Source: an uncultured Erysipelotrichaceae bacterium
Lineage (GTDB): Bacteria > Bacillota_I > Bacilli_A > Erysipelotrichales > Erysipelotrichaceae
Assembly: GCA_902786245.1 (NCBI GenBank)
Contig: CADABS010000008.1
Span: 1-54,183 of the forward strand
Length of the DNA stretch: 54,183 nucleotides
Reading direction: 5' to 3'
Shown here: one piece after another, positions 23,125-30,437 of the stretch
How positions within the stretch are numbered: the stretch's first letter is position 1
Layout: every line of letters begins with the position of its first letter
Notes under the pieces: generated by a model
What the model was told of the DNA's origin: nothing
The model's database searches: none
What the model saw: only the letters and a program-made list of their open reading frames with translations
Made by a program: the position numbers and the translations under genes

Positions 23125-23849
23125 GAATCACCGTCATGACCCTGTTTGCGGAAATGTTTGACAGCTTTCTGCAGACATCCATCGTCGGCCGTTCGCTGGA
23201 GAGAGGACTGGCATCTGTCGACTTTGTGAACTACCGGGACTTTGCCCATGACAACTACCGACATGTCGATGATACTCCCTTCGGCGGCGGCAACGGCATG
23301 GTCATGAAATGTGCGCCGGTAATGGAAGCACTGGACAGCATCAGAACAGAAGACAGTTATGTCATCATGATGAACCCTGCCGGCACGCCGCTGAACCAGA
23401 AAAAGGTCAGGGAACTGGCACAGAAAAAGCATCTGGTCATCATGTGCGGCCATTACGAAGGCATGGACGCAAGGATCGAGAATCATATCGATGAATGCAT
23501 TTCCATCGGCGATTACGTACTGACCGGAGGAGAACCGGCTGCCATGATCGTCATGGATTCCGTGATCCGTCTGCTTCCCGGGGCAATCAAAGAAGGATCG
23601 GCCGATGATGAGTCCTATGAAAACGGACTGCTTGAGTATCCCCAGTATACCCAGCCGGCGGACTTCAACGGGGAGAAGGTGCCCGAGGTGCTTCTGTCCG
23701 GCAACCATGCAAAGATCAAAGCATGGCGTCTGTATCAGTCGCTGGAGCGGACGAAAAAGATCCGTCCGGATCTGTATGATGCGTATGAACTCAGCAAAGA
23801 AGAAAAGAAACTTCTGAAAAAATACGGATTCGAATCAGAGAAACAATGA
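23121..23849 (+). CDS. trmD: tRNA (guanine-N1)-methyltransferase TrmD
   Basis: A 242-residue SPOUT methyltransferase making m1G37. The N-terminus MRITVMTLFAEMFD, the PFGGGNGMVMK loop, the knot segments CGHYEGMDARI and GDYVLTGGEPA, and the C-terminal PEVLLSGNHAKI are all present. It is translationally coupled to rimM through a 4-base overlap. In most Bacillota rplS follows directly; here rplS is over 6 kb away. Confidence 0.97.
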   Translation: MRITVMTLFAEMFDSFLQTSIVGRSLERGLASVDFVNYRDFAHDNYRHVDDTPFGGGNGMVMKCAPVMEALDSIRTEDSYVIMMNPAGTPLNQKKVRELAQKKHLVIMCGHYEGMDARIENHIDECISIGDYVLTGGEPAAMIVMDSVIRLLPGAIKEGSADDESYENGLLEYPQYTQPADFNGEKVPEVLLSGNHAKIKAWRLYQSLERTKKIRPDLYDAYELSKEEKKLLKKYGFESEKQ

Positions 23850-23850
23850 T

Positions 23851-23881
23851 GCGCAGAGAATACCTGCGCTTTTTCTCTGCG
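23851..23881 (+). terminator. trmD terminator with two alternative stems
   Basis: GCGCAG/CTGCGC (23851-23869) followed by five T's forms a terminator. A second 9-bp stem, CGCAGAGAA (23852-23860) with TTCTCTGCG (23873-23881), uses the same 5' arm and would enclose the T run, so the two exclude each other. Confidence 0.7.
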
Positions 23882-23974
23882 TTCAGAAACACATAACAAA
23901 TACATACGGTACAGGGATGAATGCGCATAATATATGAAATAATCCGGCAGAACCCTATATATAAGAAATTTCGG

Positions 23975-23980
23975 TATAAT
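23975..23980 (+). promoter_or_regulatory. -10 box before the lipoprotein gene
   Basis: Consensus TATAAT with a poor -35. The leader of about 60 bases can form AACCGGA/TCCGGTT (23990-24018). I see no known riboswitch. Confidence 0.5.
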
Positions 23981-24045
23981 GAAAACAGAAACCGGATGGC
24001 GCTGAGGGTTTTCCGGTTCAGATACAAAAGGAGGAAATAAAGGAA

Positions 24046-25005
24046 ATGAAAAAAATCATTCTCTGTCTGTCTGCAGCAGTTCTCTGCGGATGTGCAGGCA
24101 CGCAGACTGTTTCTGTCAATCTGATTCAGCCGCCGTATTCTTTTGTGCCTTCTTTTGCGGCAGATACAGTGCTTACCGCACAGTCTGATACCATGGAACT
24201 GACCCTGCCGAAGGAGGACGGTTTCAGTCTGATCGTTGCGTCAAAGAACGATATAGACGGTACCTATGAAGTTTTGCATCTGTCAGATGGTGAACCGTGC
24301 CGGATCGGTACGGTCAAAGGACAGGAATATATACTCGGTATACAGGGAGACAATGATACCGGAACATATCAGCAGATCAGCGTGGAAATCAAGGGAGCTT
24401 CCTCTGCCGAAAGCAGCGTTCCTTCGCTGCGGCAGGTCATCGCGGAAAACAGAACGGATATCGGCAGTCCATCAGAAGCGGACATCACTGCTGTCTGGGG
24501 AAAAGGACATGAAGAGGGAAACACCCGCTGCTATGCATCGGACGGCTATATCGTCCGCTGTGCATTTGAAAATGAAGTGCTGAAATCACTGGAAATCACT
24601 GCACCGGAAGTCATCACAGACGCCGGGGATACGGGATTTAATGAGACAGTGTATCTTGTGAAGACGGAAGATGGCAGGGGATATATCCCGGTATGGATCT
24701 GCACCTGGAAAGACAATGATCTGCAGATGGCGGATACAGATCTCTTCCATATGCAGTATACGTATGAACAGGCAGGGGAACGGCAGGAACAGGATGCGTC
24801 TGGCCGGGCTGCGGATGCGTATAAGGAAAGGATCCGCATGTCGTATTCACCGGGTATCGTTATTCCGGCTGCTGCGCTGCAGGATGAAATACAGACACTT
24901 CTGATACAGAAACATACATTCATCCTGGAGGACGGACAGTACCGGCAGAATCTCATTCTGAAAGATATCGGTATCGGAAAAGACGGTATTGTCATTGTGG
25001 AATGA
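24046..25005 (+). CDS. Predicted lipoprotein of unknown function
   Basis: A 319-residue secreted protein. The N-terminus has Lys-Lys, a hydrophobic core and the lipobox VLCGC (Cys at about residue 16), so it should be lipid-anchored outside the membrane. The rest is mostly beta strand with no recognised motif; a KD or PASTA-like domain was not seen. AGGAGG lies upstream. It has its own -10 box and a strong terminator. It is the first gene of the block between trmD and rplS. Confidence 0.72.
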   Translation: MKKIILCLSAAVLCGCAGTQTVSVNLIQPPYSFVPSFAADTVLTAQSDTMELTLPKEDGFSLIVASKNDIDGTYEVLHLSDGEPCRIGTVKGQEYILGIQGDNDTGTYQQISVEIKGASSAESSVPSLRQVIAENRTDIGSPSEADITAVWGKGHEEGNTRCYASDGYIVRCAFENEVLKSLEITAPEVITDAGDTGFNETVYLVKTEDGRGYIPVWICTWKDNDLQMADTDLFHMQYTYEQAGERQEQDASGRAADAYKERIRMSYSPGIVIPAAALQDEIQTLLIQKHTFILEDGQYRQNLILKDIGIGKDGIVIVE

Positions 25006-25009
25006 CGGA

Positions 25010-25033
25010 CGGAATCGAAGGATTCCGTTTTTT
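25010..25033 (+). terminator. Lipoprotein gene terminator
   Basis: CGGAATC, GAAG loop, GATTCCG, six T's. Confidence 0.93.
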
Positions 25034-25085
25034 CTTATGCCATCCATGCATTTGTCGGGTAAAATAATATGGAAGGTGATGTGAA

Positions 25086-26129
25086 ATGAAGTATACAGAT
25101 AAAAAAGAAGCTCCGCTGAAATGGCATCGCACCGTGCAGTTTCTGATCATGCCGCTGTGCCTTGCTTTTTCCATATACAGACTGATCTCAATGGTCTGCG
25201 AACTGCTGAATATCAAAGCCGGATGGACGATGCAGTGGATCGGTGATCTGCTGGCAGTCCTCGGAACGGATGTATTCCATCTCGGTCCGTATTTCTGGCC
25301 GGTGGTCGGGGTGCTGGCATTCCTGATCCTGCAGACGGTACTGCTGCTGTTTGCCTGGATCGATTCGTTCAAATGGCACCGTACCAGTCTGATCTGCTGG
25401 CTGCTGTTTACGCTGTTCTCGCTGATGGAAACCGGGCTGACCGCCTGGCTGATCGAGACGGTCGGCATCCGCAAGGGCATGCTCGCAACGGCGGCGCCGT
25501 ATATATCCAGAAGACTGAATATCGTATTCAGCGCTTCCAATACGACATACTGGCTGCTGCGGATCCTGCTGATCATTCTCGTTGCGGCAGCGCTGGCGGC
25601 ATTCATCTGCAATTTCATCTACTACTGGAAGCGCAGAGGTCTCTATCACAATGCGTCCAATGTCCAGAAGCCATATGAAGAAAAGGAACCCGTCTATACA
25701 CCGGAGCCGCTGCCTGCAGCAGAACCTGAAACACCTGTCGTTGAAGAAAAGGAAACATGGGTCTGCCCGAAATGCGGTACTACAAATGAAAAGGCATTCT
25801 GCAGCGAATGCGGCTATGCCAAAGGCGCACCGATCCTGGATGAACCGGCGATGCCGATCTCGGTGGAAGCCGATCCGGATGACCGTCTGCTGAATGAAAC
25901 GCAGGTGATCAATTCCATCGTCGATGAAGTTGCGCCAGTATCGTATGAACCCGATCCGGATGACCGTCTGCTGAATGAAACACAGGTCATCAATTCCATC
26001 GTCGATGACGCTGCCGGAGAGATCCAGAAATCAAAAGTACAGCTGTTCTGTCCGGAATGCGGTGCGAGACTGGGCGAACACGATGTGGTCTTCTGCACGA
26101 AGTGCGGACACAGACTCAAGGAATTCTGA
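25086..26129 (+). CDS. Membrane protein with two zinc ribbons and an internal repeat
   Basis: A 347-residue protein of unknown function. Residues 15-195 contain four or five membrane helices. The soluble C-terminal part has a zinc ribbon CPKCG..FCSECG (about 223-240) and a second, CPECG..FCTKCG, at the very end. Between them is a duplicated stretch containing DPDDRLLNETQVINSIVDE (two copies, 27 residues apart). The ribbons and repeats look like protein-binding elements. GGAAGGTG precedes ATG. Confidence 0.75.
   Translation: MKYTDKKEAPLKWHRTVQFLIMPLCLAFSIYRLISMVCELLNIKAGWTMQWIGDLLAVLGTDVFHLGPYFWPVVGVLAFLILQTVLLLFAWIDSFKWHRTSLICWLLFTLFSLMETGLTAWLIETVGIRKGMLATAAPYISRRLNIVFSASNTTYWLLRILLIILVAAALAAFICNFIYYWKRRGLYHNASNVQKPYEEKEPVYTPEPLPAAEPETPVVEEKETWVCPKCGTTNEKAFCSECGYAKGAPILDEPAMPISVEADPDDRLLNETQVINSIVDEVAPVSYEPDPDDRLLNETQVINSIVDDAAGEIQKSKVQLFCPECGARLGEHDVVFCTKCGHRLKEF
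25870..26008 (+). repeat. Tandem 58-bp coding repeat
   Basis: Copies at 25870-25927 and 25951-26008 differ at two bases, with an 81-bp period. They encode the DPDDRLLNETQVINSIVD segments of the zinc-ribbon protein. The near identity at wobble positions suggests a recent duplication or conversion. Confidence 0.93.
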
Positions 26130-26167
26130 GAAGAAACAGGATTTCAGTATCTGAAATGAACATGCAT

Positions 26168-26202
26168 ACACCCATACCTGTGCGGTACGGGTGTTTTTTT
26201 TT
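26168..26202 (+). terminator. Terminator after the zinc-ribbon membrane protein gene
   Basis: ACACCC-A-TACC, loop TGTGC, GGTA-C-GGGTGT, followed by eight or more T's. Confidence 0.95.
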
Positions 26203-26252
26203 CAGGTTCAGTATGTTCCGGTCTGCATAAGAAAAAATGTCCTTGCGGACAT

Positions 26253-26762
26253 TCAGGATTCTTTCTGTATTTCGTATGTTTCAAAGAAGCACTGCAGATA
26301 CATCTTATAGGCAAGGGCATTGACGATGTTGCGGCGCATCAGTTCCTTCTGGGAAGCACCGGTGTCGATGCCCGGACCGTTTCTGTCCGAGAAGCTCTGC
26401 AGCATATTCTGCAGATCCCGGGCATAGGAAGAATAGGTTTCTTCGATGGAGCCGCCGTCTTCGGCGAAGTTATTCAGCAATATCCGGATTTGGTCGATCG
26501 AAAGGACGGTCTTGGTCAGAACGATGAACAGGATCACGGCGATCTGCTCACGGCTGTATGTTTTCTTGTTTACGCGCTGGAACAGCTTCTGTTTGGCATA
26601 GTTGGAAATCATCGAAGGAGTGACTTCCATCTGCGGAAAGATCGACAGATAGGTATTGATGAATTTGGCGACCTGTTCCAGGTAGAGACCGACATCCGGT
26701 ATTTCGTTATACGCCGGCAGTCTGAACATTGCCAGTGTTTTTTCTATTTCCCTGTTTTCCAT
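26253..26762 (-). CDS. DUF1836-family predicted HTH regulator
   Basis: A 169-residue protein. FRLPAYNEIPDVGLYLEQV starts the DUF1836 domain, and VTPSMISNYAKQKLFQ resembles a MerR-type recognition helix-turn-helix; the C-terminal half is helical. It is probably a transcription factor, but no target is known. ATG 26762 is only six bases after a strong -10 box on the same strand, and no Shine-Dalgarno sequence lies between, so the mRNA may be leaderless. An in-frame TTG at 26801 lies upstream of the promoter and is rejected. It is divergent from hlyIII across a repeat-rich gap. Confidence 0.75.
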   Translation of the reverse strand: MENREIEKTLAMFRLPAYNEIPDVGLYLEQVAKFINTYLSIFPQMEVTPSMISNYAKQKLFQRVNKKTYSREQIAVILFIVLTKTVLSIDQIRILLNNFAEDGGSIEETYSSYARDLQNMLQSFSDRNGPGIDTGASQKELMRRNIVNALAYKMYLQCFFETYEIQKES

Positions 26763-26768
26763 ACCATC

Positions 26769-26797
26769 ATTGTAATAAGGGTGTCCGGAATCGTCAA
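26769..26797 (-). promoter_or_regulatory. DUF1836 gene promoter
   Basis: Minus-strand TTGACG (26792-26797), 17-bp spacer, TACAAT (26769-26774); the start codon follows after six bases. Confidence 0.8.
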
Positions 26798-26803
26798 ACA
26801 AAA

Positions 26804-26877
26804 TATCGGATAACTCTTGACCGGTTAAGCGAAAACCGATATAGTATAATTGACAATCGGATAATCAAAAACCGATA
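26804..26877. promoter_or_regulatory. Four-copy ATCGG half-site array between the DUF1836 gene and hlyIII
   Basis: ATCGGATAA occurs twice (26805-26813 and 26856-26864). CCGATA occurs twice in the opposite sense (26836-26841 and 26872-26877), each preceded by AAAA. They form two inverted pairs around the hlyIII promoter, the layout of an operator. Confidence 0.6.
26817..26845 (+). promoter_or_regulatory. hlyIII promoter
   Basis: TTGACC (26817-26822), 17-bp spacer, TATAGT (26840-26845). The spacer and -10 overlap a CCGATA half-site. Confidence 0.7.
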
Positions 26878-26904
26878 GCAAGATAACAGAAAGCGGGTGA
26901 AAAC

Positions 26905-27591
26905 ATGACAACATTCAATCGTTCTGTTCCTGAGATCAATGTGCACATGCCTGCTTTTGCCGTCAAAGACAAATGGAGTGCAAGGACACATTTCTGGGGA
27001 CTGGTCGGGGCAATCATCGCAACGCCGATCCTGATGATCCGGGCAGCAGGCTGTTCCATGGCAGCGCAGATCAGTTTTGCATTATTCATGCTGAGCATGA
27101 TCCTGCTCTATGGTGCCAGTACGTCCTATCATGCATTCAATATCGGATCGAAGGGCAATCTGAAGCTCAAGCGTCTGGATCATATATCCATCTTCTGGCT
27201 GATCGCCGGTTCCTATGCGCCGATATGCATTCAGGTACTGAAAGAGGACGGCAGGCTGCTGCTGGTCTGTGTCATCGGACTGGCGGTATGCGGTACGGTA
27301 TTCAAGCTGTTCTGGGTGACCTGTCCAAGATATGTTTCTTCAGTAATCTATATCGGCATGGGCTGGGCATGCATGAGCGTAGCACCGCAGCTGATTTCTG
27401 CGATGAGTACGGCATCCTTCGGGTGGCTGTTGGCAGGGGGACTGTTCTATACAGCCGGCGGTGTGATCTATGCAATCAAAAAGCCATTGATCCGTCTGAA
27501 AGGATTCGGAAACCATGAGCTCTTCCATTGCTTTGTGCTGGCCGGGAGTCTATGCCATTACATACTCATGGCCGCATATCTCTGTGCATGA
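26905..27591 (+). CDS. Hemolysin III/YqfA-family (PAQR-like) membrane protein
   Basis: A 228-residue protein with seven predicted membrane helices. Family motifs are LYGASTSYHAF, LKRLDHISIFWLIAGSYAP and, near the end, GNHELFHCFVLAGSLCHY, which supply the conserved His and Asp of the HlyIII/PAQR group. Bacterial members are of uncertain function; haemolysis was reported for one Bacillus cereus protein, and the fold suggests membrane lipid hydrolysis or sensing. GCGGGTGA precedes ATG. It is divergent from the DUF1836 regulator, which may control it. Confidence 0.87.
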   Translation: MTTFNRSVPEINVHMPAFAVKDKWSARTHFWGLVGAIIATPILMIRAAGCSMAAQISFALFMLSMILLYGASTSYHAFNIGSKGNLKLKRLDHISIFWLIAGSYAPICIQVLKEDGRLLLVCVIGLAVCGTVFKLFWVTCPRYVSSVIYIGMGWACMSVAPQLISAMSTASFGWLLAGGLFYTAGGVIYAIKKPLIRLKGFGNHELFHCFVLAGSLCHYILMAAYLCA

Positions 27592-27595
27592 TCAG

Positions 27596-27626
27596 GTGCT
27601 GTACATCATGGTGTACAGCGCTTTTT
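27596..27626 (+). terminator. hlyIII terminator
   Basis: GTGCTGTAC, 8-base loop, GTACAGCGC (one G-U pair), then TTTTTCTTTT. Confidence 0.9.
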
Positions 27627-27662
27627 CTTTTCTGTCAGATAATCATTGCGGGAGGTGAAACG

Positions 27663-27839
27663 ATGGACAGGAAATACGCACATGCGCAGGAAGAGATGAA
27701 AATGATCCTGCAGGGCTATGAAGAACATAGGCCGGTCAGTGAAATCACCGGTGAGCGGCGCATGTACCGGAAGGCTGCCTGCATGTATATGGAATGGACG
27801 ATCGCATCTGCACTGCAGGCCATGCACAGAAGAAGATAA
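27663..27839 (+). CDS. 58-residue protein of unknown function
   Basis: A small mixed-charge, mostly helical protein beginning MDRKYAHAQEEMKMIL, with no recognised motif, signal or membrane segment. The case for a real gene is the strong GGGAGGTG ribosome site seven bases before ATG 27663, a terminator just upstream, and a fit between two genes without overlap. The 45 codons upstream of this ATG in the same frame overlap the end of hlyIII and its terminator and are not part of it. Function unknown. Confidence 0.55.
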   Translation: MDRKYAHAQEEMKMILQGYEEHRPVSEITGERRMYRKAACMYMEWTIASALQAMHRRR

Positions 27840-27871
27840 TGCAGTAAAATAGATGTACGGAGATGCATATC

Positions 27872-29200
27872 ATGAGATTTGTGGATGTAATAGATAAAAA
27901 GGCAGAAGGCCTTGCTTTAGGCAGGGAAGAGATCGATGCCATGATTCAGGGCTATACGGACGGAGACATACCGGATTATCAGATGAGTGCCATGTGCATG
28001 GCGATCCGGCTGAAAGGAATGAATGCACAGGAGACCGCCTGGATGACGGATGCGATGATGCACAGCGGCGATACGGCGGATCTCTCTGATCTGAGAGGAA
28101 TCAAGCTGGACAAGCACAGTACCGGCGGGGTCGGCGATACGACAACGCTGGTCGTTGCACCGCTGGTTGCCGCATGCGGCGGTACGGTCGCCAAGATGAG
28201 CGGCAGGGGTCTGGGACATACCGGCGGAACCCTGGATAAGCTCGAGTCTGTACCGGGTACTTCGGTGGAAATCAGTCTGGAACGGTTCAAGGATATCGTC
28301 CGGGAAAACGGTGTGGCGGTGATCGGTCAGAGCGGCAATCTGGTGCCGGCCGACAAAAAAATCTATGCCCTGCGGGATGTGACCGCAACCGTACGTTCGA
28401 TACCGCTGATCGCTTCTTCGATCATGTCCAAGAAACTGGCCAGCGGTGCCGATGCGATCGTTCTGGATGTCAAGACCGGCAGCGGCGCATTCATGCGGGA
28501 AAAAGAAGAAGCCTTTGCATTGGCAAAGGAAATGGTATCGATCGGCAATGCGATGGGCCGTAAGGTACGGGCTCTGGTAACGGATATGAACCAGCCTCTG
28601 GGCATGGCGGTAGGCAATGCCCTGGAGGTACGGGAAGCCGTACAGCTGCTTTCCGGCATGATCCCCGAAACAGATCCGCTGTACCGCGTATGCATTCTGC
28701 TCGGGGTGCAGATGATGCGGATGGGCGGTCTGGCGCAGACTGATGCAGAAGCAGAGAAGAAACTGAAGAATGCCATTCATGATGGCAGCGGACTGCAGAG
28801 ACTGCGGCGGATGATTGAACTGCAGGGCGGTGACGGATCGTATATTTCCATGGACCGGATCGATGAACTGGTGCAGGTCAGAAAAAAGATCGATGTCACG
28901 GCACAGGAAGACGGCTTTGTATCATCGATGGATGCGGAAGAAATCGGTACGGCAGCCCAGATGCTGGGAGCGGGCAGAGCGAAGAAAGACGATACCATCG
29001 ATCCGGCAGTCGGTCTGATCATGCAGGTACGCTGCGGATACGAAGTGCATAAAGGAAGTCCGCTGTGTACTTTATATGTCAACGATGACAGAGCGCTTGA
29101 GGAAGTCATTGCGAAGGTGCGCAATGCGGTGAAGACCGATCTGCAGCCAAAGCCGGTGAATGATATGGTCTATGGCATCGTCACGGAGGCGGATCTGTAA
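27872..29200 (+). CDS. pdp: Pyrimidine-nucleoside phosphorylase
   Basis: A 442-residue nucleoside phosphorylase family 3 enzyme. It splits uridine and deoxypyrimidine nucleosides with phosphate, giving the base and (deoxy)ribose-1-phosphate. The signature is LDKHSTGGVGD with MSGRGLGHTGGTLDKLES; VLDVKTGSGAFM follows. Within the family it is closest in style to the Bacillus Pdp enzymes, though DeoA cannot be excluded. ATG 27872 has GGAG nine bases upstream; the ATG at 27863 is too close to that site. It probably shares a transcript with the ComB-like gene. Confidence 0.92.
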   Translation: MRFVDVIDKKAEGLALGREEIDAMIQGYTDGDIPDYQMSAMCMAIRLKGMNAQETAWMTDAMMHSGDTADLSDLRGIKLDKHSTGGVGDTTTLVVAPLVAACGGTVAKMSGRGLGHTGGTLDKLESVPGTSVEISLERFKDIVRENGVAVIGQSGNLVPADKKIYALRDVTATVRSIPLIASSIMSKKLASGADAIVLDVKTGSGAFMREKEEAFALAKEMVSIGNAMGRKVRALVTDMNQPLGMAVGNALEVREAVQLLSGMIPETDPLYRVCILLGVQMMRMGGLAQTDAEAEKKLKNAIHDGSGLQRLRRMIELQGGDGSYISMDRIDELVQVRKKIDVTAQEDGFVSSMDAEEIGTAAQMLGAGRAKKDDTIDPAVGLIMQVRCGYEVHKGSPLCTLYVNDDRALEEVIAKVRNAVKTDLQPKPVNDMVYGIVTEADL

Positions 29201-29201
29201 T

Positions 29202-29894
29202 ATGGAAGTACGGATCCTGCACTGTCTGGAAGGAGCGCGTCAGGCGGAAGGCACCGCTGTTGTCATTGATGTGTTCCGGGCATTTTCACTGGAATGCTAC
29301 ATGTATATGGCCGGGTGTGAAAAAATCATACCGACGGCCGGTGTCGAAGAGACCTTTGCCATGCGCAGAATGATTCCCGGCTGTATTCTGGCCGGCGAAA
29401 GAAACGGAAAAATGATCGAAGGATTCGACTACGGCAATTCGCCTTCGCAGTTTGAACATCTCGATCTGCGCGGGAAGACCGTGATCCATACGACTTCGGC
29501 CGGTGTCCAGGGACTCGATGCGGTCCGGAACGCAGATGAGATCCTGACCGGTTCGCTGGTCAATGCGGCTGCCATTGCGGCATATATCCGCAAGAAGAAC
29601 CCAAAGACCGTTTCCCTTGTCGCGATGGGATGGAACGGCATCCGGCAGACCGAAGAAGATGAACTGTGTGCGGAATACATCGCATCGCTGCTGCAGGATC
29701 AGCCGCTGGCGGATATCGATGAAAGAGCGCTGCAGCTGCGGTATCAGGAAGGAAAGAAATTCTTCGATCCGGCTAACCGGGATGTCTTTCCGGAACGGGA
29801 TTTCTGGCTCTGTATCCGCCGCGATGTATTTGACGGCGTCATCCGTGTGCAGAGAAAAGAAGACAGACTGGAAGCAGAGCTTGTCCATGCATAA
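29202..29894 (+). CDS. ComB-family 2-phosphosulfolactate phosphatase-like protein
   Basis: A 230-residue protein of the ComB fold. The recognisable segments are VVIDVFRAFS near residue 20, LAGERNG..IEGFDYGNSP, and TTSAGVQGL, with GW.G..Q.EEDELCAEYI later. Named members act in coenzyme M synthesis in methanogens; in Bacillota the family is widespread without that pathway, so the true substrate is unknown. It begins one base after the stop of the phosphorylase gene and is probably cotranscribed. Confidence 0.8.
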   Translation: MEVRILHCLEGARQAEGTAVVIDVFRAFSLECYMYMAGCEKIIPTAGVEETFAMRRMIPGCILAGERNGKMIEGFDYGNSPSQFEHLDLRGKTVIHTTSAGVQGLDAVRNADEILTGSLVNAAAIAAYIRKKNPKTVSLVAMGWNGIRQTEEDELCAEYIASLLQDQPLADIDERALQLRYQEGKKFFDPANRDVFPERDFWLCIRRDVFDGVIRVQRKEDRLEAELVHA

Positions 29895-29900
29895 AAAAAC

Positions 29901-29930
29901 TTGCGTCTTTGTGCAGAAGCGTGGTAGTAT
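29901..29930 (+). promoter_or_regulatory. rplS promoter
   Basis: TTGCGT (29901-29906), 18-bp spacer, TAGTAT (29925-29930). Imperfect but well spaced before a structured leader. Confidence 0.5.
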
Positions 29931-29936
29931 ATACGG

Positions 29937-30011
29937 GCGCGATGCGCATCACTGTTCCGCTGGCGGATTCAGGGGCTAAGAGCAGATGATCATACGAAAG
30001 GCGGTTTGTTT
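29937..30011 (+). promoter_or_regulatory. Structured rplS leader, candidate L19 autoregulatory element
   Basis: ATCACTG (29948-29954) pairs with CAG-A-TGAT (29983-29990), enclosing a TCCG/CGGA hairpin and an AGGGGCTAAGAG single-stranded stretch; a GCGC/GCGC stem precedes it. L19 leaders are known upstream of rplS in Bacillota, but I could not match a covariance model. Confidence 0.5.
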
Positions 30012-30362
30012 ATGGATTTAAGTTTAGTTGACAGAATTACAAAGGGACAGATGCGCACGGATATCCCGGCATTCAAAGTCGGTGACACACTGAAGGTCAG
30101 TGTACGTATCCGTGAAGGTGAGAAGACACGTATTCAGGTCTTCGAGGGCGTATGTGTTGACAGATCGAACGGCGGTATCGGAGCTTCCTTTACAGTCCGT
30201 AAGATTTCCAGCGGTGTCGGCGTTCAGAGAACATTCCCGGTACATTCTCCGATTCTTGAAAAGATCGAAGTTGTCCGCCGCGGTAAAGTTCGCAGAGCGA
30301 AGCTGACATACCTGAAGGGACTGTCCGCAAAGAACGCTCGTATCAAGGAAGACAGACACTGA
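30012..30362 (+). CDS. rplS: 50S ribosomal protein L19
   Basis: A 116-residue L19 of standard length, with the core [24 protein letters not shown]-like beta-barrel and [24 protein letters not shown] at the end. It lies at the 30S-50S interface. ATG 30012 has AAAGGCGG upstream. It has its own promoter and leader; trmD is far upstream. Confidence 0.97.
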   Translation: MDLSLVDRITKGQMRTDIPAFKVGDTLKVSVRIREGEKTRIQVFEGVCVDRSNGGIGASFTVRKISSGVGVQRTFPVHSPILEKIEVVRRGKVRRAKLTYLKGLSAKNARIKEDRH

Positions 30363-30372
30363 GTTGTTCCGG

Positions 30373-30407
30373 AAAAGAGAAGGCTGCGGCTTTCTCTTTT
30401 GTTTTTT
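30373..30407 (+). terminator. rplS terminator
   Basis: AAAAGAGAA-G-GC, loop TGCG, GC-T-TTCTCTTTT, then GTTTTTT. Confidence 0.93.
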
Positions 30408-30411
30408 ACAG

Positions 30412-30420
30412 TGCTATAAT
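30412..30420 (+). promoter_or_regulatory. Extended -10 promoter of lepB
   Basis: TGC-TATAAT (30412-30420), right after the rplS terminator. The leader to ATG 30438 would be about 10 bases. Confidence 0.65.
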
Positions 30421-30437
30421 GGTATGCGTTTGAGAAT

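Noticed and set aside
23882-24045. Riboswitch before the lipoprotein gene
   Set aside because: The leader has one simple 7-bp stem and no recognisable aptamer core.
25870-26008. CRISPR-like repeats
   Set aside because: Only two copies with an 81-bp period, in frame inside a coding sequence; they are a coding duplication.
29202-29894. Coenzyme M synthesis from the ComB-family gene
   Set aside because: No other genes of that pathway are nearby, and the family is common in Bacillota without it.
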